Below, in pieces: positions 1 to 10,800 of a stretch of 64,000 nt of DNA. The stretch covers positions 806,001 through 870,000 of the forward strand of contig JAWQUS010000023.1 of the NCBI GenBank assembly GCA_036365455.1, in the 5' to 3' direction. The notes beneath the pieces were generated by a model. The model saw only the letters and a program-made list of their open reading frames with translations, was not told the origin of the DNA and searched no databases. The stretch comes from Macrosoma leucophasiata (taxonomy: Eukaryota; Arthropoda; Insecta; Lepidoptera; Hedylidae). A program made the position numbers and the translations under genes. How positions within the stretch are numbered: the first letter of the stretch is position 1; each line of letters begins with the position of its first letter.

Positions 1-352
1 CATCATCAGTAGAGGTTTCGTCATCCGAAGAATTGTATGAACTCGAACTATCAGAACTCATTGACGTAGAGGATCCTAATCGCCTTCGATTAGTGGGTCG
101 GTCGCGATTACGACGCCTCTTGGTATCTGACCCGTCTATGGACGAAATACTAACCGAGTCAACCGAACTGCTTCGACAAATATTACGGCGGCGAGAAGCC
201 TCACTGTGAGCATACCGTTTCCGCAACGATCTAGATTTCATCCTTGTTATGGATCGTCTTCGCGTGTCTACACCACGGCTGGTGCTTCGTGGCGCTCTAT
301 CGCTTGTATCAGAAATGTCCAATAGCGGCGGGGTGTATGTTCTTTCCGCCAT
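1..352 (-). CDS. N-terminal part of an Arg/Ser-rich protein, runs off the left edge
   Basis: Reading the minus strand from an ATG at 352, the frame stays open for 117 codons to the window edge. The peptide starts MAERTYTPPLLDISDTSDR and then becomes very rich in Arg and Ser, with clusters such as RRRNICRSSS and a Ser/Asp-rich end (SSSSYNSSDDETSTDD). That composition suggests a basic, disordered, probably nuclear or RNA-associated segment. No domain is recognisable. Codon use and GC content differ from the AT-rich flank, which supports real coding sequence. The start is the first ATG after an AT-rich stretch (TTATATATAT about 20 bases upstream). It could be the first coding exon of a host gene, or the start of a retroelement gag; neither can be decided here. 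Confidence 0.5.
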   Translation of the reverse strand, partial: MAERTYTPPLLDISDTSDRAPRSTSRGVDTRRRSITRMKSRSLRKRYAHSEASRRRNICRSSSVDSVSISSIDGSDTKRRRNRDRPTNRRRLGSSTSMSSDSSSSYNSSDDETSTDD

Positions 353-1800
353 CACTCAAGCAATATATATAAAAGTGGCTAATTCGTGGTAAATTCTAGG
401 TAAGTATGGGGTAATAAGTGTAAGTAGGGAAGATAAAACAAAAAAAATGAAACAATAAAATTAGTAAATTATGTAATTATTATTATTTCTGCGTGTATAA
501 TAAGCAACCAATAGCTTTCCCTATTTAGCAGATTTATAACAGGTGTATTCAAAGGAAGTAATAAGTACCTATAATAAATAAATAGCGCCACACATTAGGA
601 GTGCGCAACGCAAATACACGTCACGAATAAACAGAACCCGAAGACAAACATTTATCCGTCACACAAATGTCTGTCCTTACCAGGAATCGAATCCAGGCCC
701 TATTGCTTTCAATGACAGAGCCACGATCAAGTCCAAGAAATTATGACGAGTTTCAAATTTTACAACAAACAACAATCAATGACATTAAGTACTAATAAAC
801 ATTATTTCCACAACGTTCAGATTTTTTTTTTTTTTTTCATCTTATTGTTACAACCTGAATGAGGGACCCACGCAGTTGCGCCCGACTTACTTTGTATGTA
901 ATTTTATCTCTCAATGTCAGTAAGTTAAAATAAAGGCATTACATGCATGAGAAAACAATCATGACAATTAAAGTAAGTACCTACTAAATTAATAATTATC
1001 GATACGATACTAATGCCTACATGTATATAATATAATGGATCGCCTTTCTATGATACCTACATCTATTCACAAAGCCACACTACCTACTTACATACATACA
1101 TGTATCACTTCTAAACCGTACAATGCGATAGTAACGCAATTATTCAAAGGGAAATAAAACAGCGTCTAAACATAATACAATATGTGACATAGTCGGTACA
1201 TACCGTCTTTTGATTGAGTCATTGCTATAGATTCAGGCGAACACATTTGCAAAAATACTGTAGGTACTGGTACATAATTTGTTATATCAATAAGCGATTT
1301 ATAACACAAAAAAACTAAACATTAATACATCACGTGAAGCATATCACGTATCGTAACGTAATAATTTAGGTAAAAGTAGTCTCAATAACAAGTAAACTTT
1401 TATACATACCAATGGGCTTTTTCCAACGTTCTTACCACTTCTGATATAAGATATCCAACACGGGGCTCCAAAGAATACACTATTTTATTGCAAACTATTT
1501 ATTGAATGTACTAAAAATTAACAAATGTACAGTATTCGATTTTTATTTCTTTTATATAACTATCTACGTCTACCCGCCGTGCCGACCGTTATCGATTGAC
1601 AACCCAACTGTCACTTGTCATTGTTTGGTATATTGTTCAGAAATTGTAATACCATTCATATATTATTATCTTTTGCGCAAAATTAATTAACCATATTTTT
1701 AATTATATTAAATTTTGAATTTTATTATTATTGAATTTTGATTATTAAGATTAATATTCTTAATCGCTAACATGATGATTATTTTTTAAAGATAATAATA
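353..1800. other. AT-rich non-coding DNA
   Basis: No open frame looks coding. The stretch holds a degraded SINE-like piece (540-745), a poly-T run near 825-838, and otherwise AT-rich sequence with no repeat I can match inside this window. Confidence 0.5.
540..745 (-). repeat. Degraded tRNA-derived SINE-like fragment
   Basis: On the minus strand, a segment near 672-720 contains GGATTCGATTCC, close to a tRNA B box. It is followed by a tail of the type ACATTTGTGTGACGG, a pattern common after the tRNA head of insect SINEs. The A box is not clear, so only a relic is claimed. Confidence 0.35.
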
Positions 1801-1807
1801 AATTAAC

Positions 1808-1990
1808 TGCCTTTGTAACTCAGTGATAAAGGTATACCACTCGGGTCTGCGATTCTGGATATGATGCCCGAGTAAGGTTTTACATTGAGTTTTGAGAGAT
1901 AATCAGTTACAAAACCTCGAGTAAAGAATTACAATACAAGTGTGAAAATGAGAATGGCACCTACGCGAGGGTATTGAAATTAAAAAAACA
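1808..1990 (+). repeat. Possible tRNA-like SINE relic
   Basis: The segment CTTTGTAACTCAGTGATAA resembles a tRNA A box, and about 40 bases later comes a weak B-box-like stretch (GATTCTGGATATGATGCCC). It does not fold as a normal tRNA, so it is read as a decayed SINE head. Confidence 0.3.
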
Positions 1991-2112
1991 CCCAAATTCT
2001 AATAAAGAAGTTGGATTATCAACATCTTAGAATGCTATACTTTGAAAATTAACTGCAAGTCGCACCAGTCTGCGAGACCTCAAGGTATCATACGTCAATT
2101 TTGCGTTAATCC

Positions 2113-2175
2113 TCGACGCTACGCAAGGCTTTTACGAAATACTAGCTATTTCGTAAAAGCCTTGCGTAGCGTCGA
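2113..2175. repeat. Perfect 29-bp inverted repeat with 5-nt loop
   Basis: Arms 2113-2141 and 2147-2175 are exact reverse complements, starting TCGACGCTACGCAAGGC, with loop CTAGC. Such a perfect palindrome in otherwise drifting DNA suggests a young foldback or MITE-related insertion, or a recently formed hairpin. No ORF or named element explains it. Confidence 0.9.
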
Positions 2176-2214
2176 TACATGTAATTTTTCAAACAGCTGT
2201 CCGCCACCTAAGTC

Positions 2215-2330
2215 TGCCCGAGACTACGGAAGCTGAAAAGCGACCGAAACTCGGGTTGATTAAAAAAATCATTTCAGTTTAATATACGCGAGATGAATCC
2301 GTACAAAATAGGTATATTTGTAGTCGTATT
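2215..2330 (+). repeat. Relative of the foldback element at 43530-43688
   Basis: It shares blocks such as GAAGCTGAAAAGCGACC and ATATACGCGAGAT with the hairpin element near 43.6 kb and the copy near 43.05 kb. Only one half is recognisable here, starting from GCCCGAGACTACGG. Confidence 0.55.
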
Positions 2331-2886
2331 GTCGTAGAACTCGCCGTTTATTCAAGATCAATCAAATACATATTTTATTGCCAACACATAAGGTGCCATG
2401 TTGGCAAGCGAGCAGTTCTCTGATATAACACTATACGTATGTCTAACTAAAGACTGAAGACAATTACCCATTTGATGAAATTTGAATTGAATTAAAATAT
2501 TGAACAAGATAACCTTTGTTTTAAATTCAATTGAACTATTGTTAGGTCACTGTTAGACTCTTGTTTATTTATATTTTTCTATCTTTCCGTTTGGATGTTT
2601 GTTAATCCAAACGTGTGTCATAAGTAAGCCCATCATAATATTTTGGTTGCTGCATAGCATACACCATTCTCCTATTTAAAAAATACAGGCAAATCAGCCA
2701 CTCATATATAATACTCTCTCGATATTAACCAAGTGATAAAGAGCGAGATTCACAAACCGCACTACGAGTTTACTTTGATTTGGTGTCGAAATTTCAGTAT
2801 CTCGAACGAGTTAAACTCTTATTTTACTTCACTCTATTCATTTTTTATTTAGGATATCCTTCTCATAAAGTATAATAAGTGCAAGA

Positions 2887-2942
2887 TTCACATACTGCAC
2901 TACGACTTTGCTCGAAAGTAAAGTCGTAGGGCAGTATGTGAA
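2887..2942. repeat. 23-bp inverted repeat, one mismatch
   Basis: Left arm TTCACATACTGCACTACGAC is mirrored by a right arm ending at 2942, with one mismatch. A partly related sequence sits just upstream at about 2750-2770. It may be the remnant of a small foldback element. Confidence 0.75.
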
Positions 2943-2960
2943 ATCAACTTCTAAGTTCGA

Positions 2961-3007
2961 CTTCTCCCCTCCGGTCCGCCGCGGCCGGTGGCCCGTGTTG
3001 CTCTATG
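2961..3007 (+). mobile_element. Right end of a CATAG-type hAT MITE
   Basis: The 47 bases match the right terminal inverted repeat of the elements at 5129, 5409 and 34684. They include the GC-rich core CCGCCGCGGCCGGTGG and the terminus GTTGCTCTATG. The rest of the element is missing. Confidence 0.65.
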
Positions 3008-3208
3008 TTTTTATTAAATAACGGAGGTGGCAAATAAGTATGTACTAATTACTAACTACTGCCTACTACTGACAACTATTCCCGCTTTTTATTTTAAAAC
3101 GTTATTAATATACAAATAATCGGACCTATTCACCTAAAACTAGCAAGGAAGGATAAACCAAACATCTTAACTAAACTTTAAATAACTTTTTATCCTAATC
3201 ACCTCCGT

Positions 3209-3480
3209 TAGGTGGTAGAGCTCCAGTGACGGAGCTCGGGGACGTAGGCACCACCGCATTACCTTATACTTGCCGCTAAATGGTAGTGTTCAGCACTATC
3301 GTGTTCCGGTCGGGTGGTAATGTACGGCCCTGTAATTTCCGGCACAGAGGCATAACATCTTAGACCTCAGGAGTGGTAACGCATCTGCATTTTGACCTCG
3401 GTCTTTGTGTATAGGCTGCAGTCATCATTTAACATCAATGTGAACTGCATGCTAGTTTGCCACTGCCGTAACATAAAAAA
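3209..3480 (+). repeat. R310 repeat, near-complete copy
   Basis: This is a good reference copy of the dominant family: 5' start GGTGGTAGAGCTCCAGTG, middle GTTCCGGTCGGGTGG, 3' end AACATAAAAAA. It belongs to the subfamily with GTACGGCCCTGTAATTTCC. TGGTAGAGCTC near the start fits a pol III A box at 10 of 11 positions, but no good B box follows. The A-rich 3' end indicates spread by retroposition. Confidence 0.8.
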
Positions 3481-3567
3481 ATAAATAAATAATATTGTGA
3501 AAATGGCTTCACTAAAGACCTCATACAGATCTTTGCGAAATAATACACAACAACAATTGAAGCAGCA

Positions 3568-3568
<1 letters not shown>

Positions 3569-3629
<61 letters not shown>
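3569..3629 (+). repeat. (CT)n microsatellite
   Basis: About 60 bases of CT repeat with a single TTT interruption near the middle. Confidence 0.95.
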
Positions 3630-3632
<3 letters not shown>

Positions 3633-4004
3633 AAAACAACAAAAATATATAAAATTAAGTCTTCATTGCTCATACACATTAGGTTATTCCAATTCTAAAT
3701 TCAAATCCGGACACTAGCGTAGACATGTAATTAGCATAGAGGCGAACCTGGGGAATATCAATGTATGTTAAACAGCGAGGCCCGAGGGGATGAGACAGTG
3801 ACTCAGCCGGAATCGAACCCGCACTGCAGTTGTTATAAATCCCCGGATATTAATTTGTTGTTGATGCGTGCGGGGAATGTTGAGGAGGGTAATCCCTGTC
3901 GTAAATGCTAACAGACTTCATTTATGCTTTGATATTCGATATAATAACAGATCAAGTACGAAATGCAGAAAAATGTAACTCTCTTACAAAGCGCTGCTTA
4001 AAAT

Positions 4005-4330
4005 CGGCTAAGTGAGAGTCAGACTCACGTACAAAGGGTTCCGTTCCATTATTGTTATGAATTTTATTTGATTGTCCACTAACACTTAGTTTATTAAGTC
4101 TCTTACTAACAAATAACGAATGGATTTTTAATTATCTGAATAAATAAATAATTATTATTATTATCTTTAACAAATAACTTTTGCTGCATGAATAACGATT
4201 AAAATTTGTTTTATTATGTTTTTCGTTTCGTATTTATTGTTATAGCGGCAACAGCAATACATCGTCTGTGAAAATATCAACTCTAGCTGTTACGGTTATG
4301 AGACACAGCATGGAAAAAACATGAAAAAAA
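4005..4330. repeat. Fragments of the GGTTCCGT / CGGTAACAG interspersed repeat
   Basis: AAAGGGTTCCGTTCC and later ATAGCGGCAACAGCAATACAT match pieces of the larger repeats at about 32.0 kb, 48.5 kb and 53.0 kb. The copy is diverged and broken. Confidence 0.4.
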
Positions 4331-5128
4331 AATATGTAGGGTATCTCCCCAACATGTAACGCGCGAATATTTTTTTAATTATTCGTTTTCTAGGTAGGTA
4401 TATAGTGTAAGATATCGTTGAATAAGTTTAGGTTCCAAAAATGTTAGGGATGTGCTAATATCATTTTTCGATTTAGTTACTAAGACTAGTTAAGTAGACT
4501 AATTAAGCTTTGAAGTGCCAATTTTCGTTAGACTCAAGTGCCCCCCCCCCTCTACCAACTAAACGGTTGTTGTTAAAAATTCAAACGTTACGGCAATAGT
4601 AGCTACATATAACAGAAAAGGAAAACTATCACACTTAAGTTGGCTTTACAAGTATGCGAGTAATTTTCGAGTATTCTTCGAAAATTTTGAACAAATCCAT
4701 AGAAAAAATATATAATTTTTTTTTTCATTACACTATTCAAACCTGACGAGATCGTAATTAGCAATATTTCATAACATTATCTAAAACCAACAATTTCAAA
4801 GTCTCAGATAAAACAAAGGTTGCGTTTAAAAAACTGATTATTTGCTATAATAACACCAAGATAAGCTACACGTGGCCACGCGACCGGGCTTCCTCGAAAA
4901 TGTAAAAAAGGGACTTTCCACTATCGTTCCTTATCAATGTCAAGTTTTAAAAAAAATGTTTGGATGTGGAAAAAAATTAATAAGCAAGGTGTGTGACGTG
5001 AACAGAATGACAAATATTGGTTTGGAGAACAGTGAGCGATTGTCGTCTCGGGATCGGCAGGTGCTTGTGATATGGATTCCAAATTTAAATATGTTCAGAT
5101 TACAGCAGAAGCCAGTGTGTGCTGCCAA

Positions 5129-5389
5129 CATAGAGCAACACCGGAGGTTAGTAGCCATATGCACGCTTTCCCCTCTGTCAAAGTACAAGACCAAATGATC
5201 TGTGAAATTGTTTTTGTATTTTGTTAAGGTCAAGGTGTGAGTTTCGTAGTAATAGACGATTTTTGTAGCGTGCGTGTGTGTCGCAGGCATTTCCCCCCGC
5301 AAAAAATGACAGACTATTTTGCATCGGTAATACATGCCATGGCTACTACCCTCCAGTCCGCCGCGACCGGTGGACCGCGTTGCTCTATG
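5129..5389. mobile_element. hAT-type MITE, CATAG family, copy I
   Basis: It begins CATAGAGCAACAC and ends GTTGCTCTATG, with GC-rich terminal inverted repeats. The 8 bases outside are GCTGCCAA (5121-5128) and GCTGCCAG (5390-5397), a target duplication with one mismatch. An 8-bp duplication and a CA...TG end fit the hAT superfamily. It has no coding capacity. Confidence 0.8.
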
Positions 5390-5408
5390 GCTGCCAGTGA
5401 TGACATAC

Positions 5409-6065
5409 CATAGAGCGAGCAACACGGGCCAGCGATGGGCCACCGGCCGCGGCGGACCGGAGTGGAGTAGCCATATGCAGGCTTTCCCCTCTGCCAAAGA
5501 ACAAGCACAAGTGATCCTGTGCCCGTCGCCGAGATGTTTAAATGTGTACATGAAATTGTTTATGTATTTTGTTAAAGTCAAGGTGTGAGTTTCGTAGTAA
5601 TAGACGATTTATGTTTGTTAGTTGTGTGTGTCACACAAATATCCCCCCCGCAAAAAATGACAGACTGTTTTGCATCGGTAATAAACGCTATGGCTACTGC
5701 CCTCCAGTCGGTCGGTCGCCCGTGTTACTCTTTGTAACGTAACTTCACGCCTGTAATCCCCGAAGGGGTAGGCAGAGGTAAATGCATGCATTCAAGCATA
5801 CATGCAAACACCCACGATTCGCCGGTTACGTTTTGACTCATGTAACAGGTGGCGAGCCTGTTGACATCTCCGGGCACATTACCAAACTTTGAGGTACTGG
5901 GAAATTTCCAGAAAATGGAAAAATCCCAATAGAACCCGAGATAAAGGCTTTTTTCACCATTATCTCTGATAACCCGGGAATCGAACCCAGGACCTCAGCG
6001 TAGTAGTAGTGGCCTGCTACCACTTGGCTACCGAGGCAGTTTACTACAGTTACAGTTACTCTTTG
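5409..6065. mobile_element. hAT-type MITE, CATAG family, copy II, carrying a SINE
   Basis: The left end is at 5409 (CATAGAGCGAGCAACAC). The right end lies beyond the SINE insertion, at GTTACTCTTTG ending 6065. The 8 bases TGACATAC flank both ends (5401-5408 and 6066-6073), a perfect target duplication inside the LINE relic. Internal sequence such as GATGTTTAAATGTGTAC matches copy I and the copy at 34684. Confidence 0.85.
5736..6054 (-). mobile_element. tRNA-derived SINE, full length, 12-bp target duplication
   Basis: On the minus strand it opens GCCTCGGTAGCC with A-box-like TAGCCAAGTGGTAGCAGG and B box GGGTTCGATTCCCGGG, then a tRNA-unrelated body, and ends GTGAAGTTACGTTAC. GTTACTCTTTGT flanks it on both sides (5724-5735 and 6055-6066). 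This is the reference copy for the SINE family seen at 26152, 37905, 54130 and elsewhere. Pol III transcription from the internal promoter is expected from the family type. Confidence 0.9.
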
Positions 6066-6517
6066 TGACATACGGAACCGAAAGATGGTTGCTAATTATG
6101 GCCTTTATTGGAAGGCTCGAGGTCACGCCGAGAGCAATGGAGAGAGCTATGCTCGATGTTACCCTACGAGATCGAATCAGAAATGAAGATATCCGCATGA
6201 GAACCAAAGTAAACGATAAAGCCCACCGAATAGCGAAACTCAGCGATGGACAGGGTAGGAAGGTAGCTCGAAGGACCGATGGCCGTTGTGACTGAGGAGT
6301 TCTCAAATGGTGATCGCGAACCGAAAGACGACCTGGTGTAGGTTGCGAACAATCGCTGGATGAGGGCGGCCCACGATCGTTCGTTGAAACAAGCTTAGGA
6401 GCAAGTGTTGAAAGACGTCCACAGCTGGACAAAAGCCCCCAAGGATGCTTACAGATGTGAAACATCTGGGGGATATGCCACAATCACCACGATTGGTATG
6501 TGGATTGTGTGGATGAT

Positions 6518-6590
6518 TGATAAGCTGCAGTCATCACTTACCATCCATGAGAACTGCATGCTTGTTTGCCACCTTCGTTACATAAAAATA
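6518..6590 (+). repeat. R310 3' tail fragment
   Basis: Only the last 70-odd bases remain: GCTGCAGTCATCACTTACC, then ACTGCATGCTTGTTTGCC, ending TTACATAAAAATA. It directly follows the decayed LINE 3' region. Confidence 0.6.
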
Positions 6591-7219
6591 AGTAAAATTA
6601 AAAAAAAATGGGATTTAATAGAAAGGTAAGCTTTGAGATATTATTTTGAGAACCCAATAGGTTATATTTTGATGTAACTCTTCCAACAAATTTACCTCAA
6701 AGATTCAAATTAACCCAGTTCAATAGTGGTCCGATAGGACTACCGTATAATAATAAGACCGTCGGTATTTTCATAAAATGTAACGAGGCGTGACCTCAGA
6801 GAGGTAATTCGGAATAATTTCACACTTCCAACTCGTCTGGCCTTTCCAACCCGCCACTGGCCAGTGGGCCACTGGATATTTTCATATCTCATGGTTCAGT
6901 TACATCAGGTCGTTGGTCGACGTGACAATTTTTGATAGAATAGAACTGACTCATTCGGTCAAAACATGTTAGAAAGAAATTTTATTGTAATACTGACATT
7001 TTCTGGCTGCTAACTATAGTATTTACTGGTACTGTTAAGTAACAATGGGTAGATTTGTGGTAATAGGACGATTAGGCCGCAGCTGTTTCGAGTCGCAGGA
7101 GAGTAAAACAGTTTTTTTATTAATTTATTTATGTAGATTCTAAATGTAGTCACTACTTTATGTGTTGTTACTCGTGTATGATGATGATTGCAAGCTCGTT
7201 TGTAAGTGTCAGGGCTTAA

Positions 7220-7490
7220 AAGTCACTGGTGTTTGATTTCCAGTAACAAGAGGCGTAGGCGCCACCGCATTATTATTACATATTCTCTGGTATTACCTAG
7301 TTAATCTACCTGATGCCGAATGGCAGTCTCCAACCCTATCGTGTCCCGCTTAGCCGTAAGCCGGTATTTTTTGGCACCGTAATAAATATCACAGAGACAA
7401 AATAAAACTCTCTCAAGAGTGGCAATGAATCTACATTTTGACATCCAGTTCTGTATAGATATCTGTAGACTGCAGTATTTACTAATAAAC
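7220..7490 (+). repeat. R310 repeat, strongly diverged copy
   Basis: The order of blocks is kept (GGCGTAGGCGCCACCGCATT, ACCCTATCGTGTCCCG, GAATCTACATTTTGAC, AGACTGCAGT), but there are many changes and no A-rich end. It is one of the oldest copies in the window. Confidence 0.55.
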
Positions 7491-7864
7491 CTTATTTTCA
7501 CACCATTTTATTAAAAAATATAGGCAATCTTAACATGCTGATCATTTTAAAAAATCTCCTCAAATTTAATTTTTACAAAAGACAGACAAAAAAAGTGATT
7601 CTTGAAATGACCGATTCGCCGGACGATCAAGTGTAAACAGACTATATGTAGGCGCCATTCGTTGCAGAAATCTGAATTTATTTCACGTTTAACAACCGTA
7701 GAACTGTTTGCAAATTCCGAGTTTTACAAAAAAATCACCTCATTAACAAATTATTACTTTTCTGATGGATTACATTTGCTTTCATTTGCATTTTTGATCA
7801 CTGTTCGTTTACGTAAGGTACAACCAATGAGATTAATAGAAAATACAACGGGAACAAACAGCCG

Positions 7865-10800
7865 GTCATCATCATCATCATCATTTCAGCCAAAAGACGT
7901 CCACTGCTGGACAAAGGCCTCCCCCAAAGAATGCCACAACGAACGGTCCTGGGCCGCCCTCATCCAACGATTGCCCGCGACCTTCACCAGGTCGTCGGTC
8001 CACCTCGTGGGGGGCCTGCCTACGCTTCGTCTTCCGGTACGCGGTCGCCACTCTAGAACTCTTCTGCCCCAACGGCCGTCAGTTCTGCGAGCTATGTGCC
8101 CTGCCCACTGCCACTTGAGTTTCGCTATTCGATGGGCTATGTCGGTTACTTTGGTCCTCATGCGGATCTCCTCATTTCTGATTCGATCTCGCAGAGTAAC
8201 TCCGAGCATAGCCCTCTCCATAGCTCTCTGAGTGACCTTGAGCCTTCTTATGAGGCCCATAGTGAGCGACCACGTTTCTGTTCCGTATGTCATCACTGGC
8301 AACACACACTGGTCAAAGACCTTCTTCTTCAGACACTGCGGTAAATTGGACGAGAAGATATAACGCAGCTTCCCGAACGCTGCCCATCCGAGTTGGATTC
8401 GGCGATTGACCTCTTTCTCGAAGTTGGACCTACCTAACTGGACCGTTTGTCCCAGGTATACGTAATCGTCAACAACTTCGAGTGTAGTACCCTCGACCAT
8501 AACAGGAGTGGGCATAACAAGAACATTCGACATAATTTTCGTCTTGTCCATGTTCATTTTAAGGCCCACTCGTTGGGAGGCCCTACTGAGGCCATTGAGC
8601 ATTGTGCCAAGGTCTTCCAGGGTCTCAGCCATGACTACGATATCATCCGCAAATCGGAGGTGGGAGATGTACTCCCCGTTAATGTTGATGCCGAGTCCGT
8701 TCCAGTCCAGAAGCTTGAAGACATCTTCCAATACAGCGGTGAACAGTTTCGGAGATATGACATCTCCCTGTCTCACACCTCGCTGCAGTTGGATAGGTTT
8801 CGAGTTCTGGTCCTGAAGGCGAACCGACATAGTGGCGTTTTCGTATAATCTCCTTAGCACCTCGATGTATCGGTAGTCGACTTGGCACCTCTGGAGTGAC
8901 TGTAGCACAGCCCAAATCTCGACCGAATCGAAGGCTTTCTCATAGTCCACAAACGCTAGACAGAGGGGCTGGTTATACTCTTCTGTCTTCTGTATAACCT
9001 GCCGCAGCGTATGTATGTGGTCTATGGTGCTAAAACCTTTACGGAACCCGGCTTGTTCGGGAGGCTGGAAGTCGTCGAGTCTGCGAGATAGACGGTTCGT
9101 AACCACTCTCGAAAACAGCTTATAGACGTGACTTAGAAGTGCGATGGGCCTATAATTTTTAAGAAGGGTATTGTCGCCTTTCTTAAAGAACAGTACCACC
9201 ACACTTCTGTGCCACGCCTGTGGCGTTTTGCCCTCGGATATGACGGAATTGAACATCAACTGAAGAGCTTCTAATACTGGCCTTCCGCCCGCTTTCAGGA
9301 GTTCAGCAGTGATTCCGTCATCACCCGGCGCCCTGTTGTTTTTGAGCTGTTTGAGAGCCGTGCTTATCTCGTCTAGACTGACGTCCGGGATATCTTCGGT
9401 GTAGTGTCGGGTCAGTCCGGCTCTAGGATCTGCTGCCGGACTGTTAACAGGTGGTCGTGCTATCGTGTATAACTGTCCGTAAAACCGTTCGATCTCTTCT
9501 GCAAGCTCAGGTTTCGACGATACGATTCTGTTGTCCTCTGTCTTCAGCTTAGTGAGACGGCTTTGCCCTAAGGACAGATCTTTGGCGAACACTTTAGAGC
9601 CCTTGTGCCGCTCTATGGCTGCTTTAATACTATCAGTATTAAAGTGCCGAAGGTCGCGAGTCAATGACTTCGAGATCTGTCTGTTGAGCCGCCTGTACAC
9701 TAAAGCATCTTCAGAGGACTTCAGAACCATACCGCGCCTCTCCTCCATGAGCTTGAGAGTTGAGCTGGAGATCTTTTTGGTTTTATTCGTAGGGCGGGTC
9801 TTGAAAAACTTAGAGCCCGCCGTACGGACAGTTTCCACTAACCTGTTATTGTAATCGTCCACATCTACGCACTCTCTCAGGCATTCGAAGCGATTCTGTA
9901 GCTCGAGTTGAAAGCTCTCGGGGTTTTGGATTTGGGCAGGTGCTGGGCGGAGCGTAGACTTCATTAGTCGGGATCTTTCGATCTTGACCTTTATATTCAG
10001 TGTGCCTCTTACCAATCGGTGATCACTTCCGGTTTTTACCGAATTGATCACAGAGACATCACTGAATATATGCCGCCTCGTGGACATAATGAAGTCTATC
10101 TCATTTTTAGTCGCACCATCAGGACTGATCCAGGTCCACTTCCGGCACTCCCGCTTCTTGAAGAAAGAGTTCATCATGAAGAGGCTCTCCTTCTCCATGA
10201 AGTCAGCCAGAGTCTGGCCCCTGGCGTTTCGTCGCCCATATCCAAATCGTCCCACTTTCAGCTCATGATCACCTCGAACGCCCAATTTTGCGTTGAAATC
10301 CCCCATGACAACGTTGTAGTGGGTCTTCGAACTATGTATGGCTCTGGAAATGTCCTCATACATAGTTTCTACCTCATCATCGGAGTGTGCGGAGGTTGGG
10401 GCGTAGACCTGTATGACCTTCAGCGAATACCGTTTGGTTATTCTGAGTATAAGGTACGCCACTCTCGACGACACACTCTCGATCTTGACAACGTTGTTCA
10501 CGAGGGACTTGTGGACGATGAACCCGACACCACCTTGGGACAGTTGGTCGCCCTCCCGGAAATAGAGCAGGTTACCAGACTTGAGGGTTATCGAGTCCTC
10601 CCCCTGTCTTCGGACTTCCGATAACCCTACAATGTGCCACCGTAACCCGCTCAATTCTTCCTCCAGTTCCATAACTTTCTCGTCAGTCCGCAGCGTCCGT
10701 ACGTTGTATGTTGCCAGGGCCAGTTGTCGTCGGGTGTGGTACCCTGGCATCTCCCGGTGATTCTTAGCACCCCCTGCCCCGCCGTTACCATGACCGGTAC

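Larger units (their letters stand above)
5107..6440 (+). pseudogene. RTE-type LINE relic, split by two MITEs and a SINE
   Basis: With the insertions set aside, the sequence reads as the C-terminal part of the same type of reverse transcriptase as at 7886-10864: CAGTGTGTGCTGCCA before 5129, then GTGATGACATAC, then after 6066 a frame including MERAMLDVTLRDRIRNE. Frameshifts and stops follow, with decayed forms of the 3' region up to about 6440. It is a dead, 5'-truncated plus-strand copy. It is older than the elements that interrupt it at 5129-5389 and 5409-6065. Confidence 0.75.

Noticed and set aside
4940..5581. Minus-strand open frame of 213 codons
   Set aside because: It runs across a LINE relic and two MITEs; the peptide is a chance translation of terminal repeats.
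7662..8231. Plus-strand open frame of 189 codons
   Set aside because: It is the opposite strand of the LINE 3' end; the minus strand has the real reading frame with motifs.
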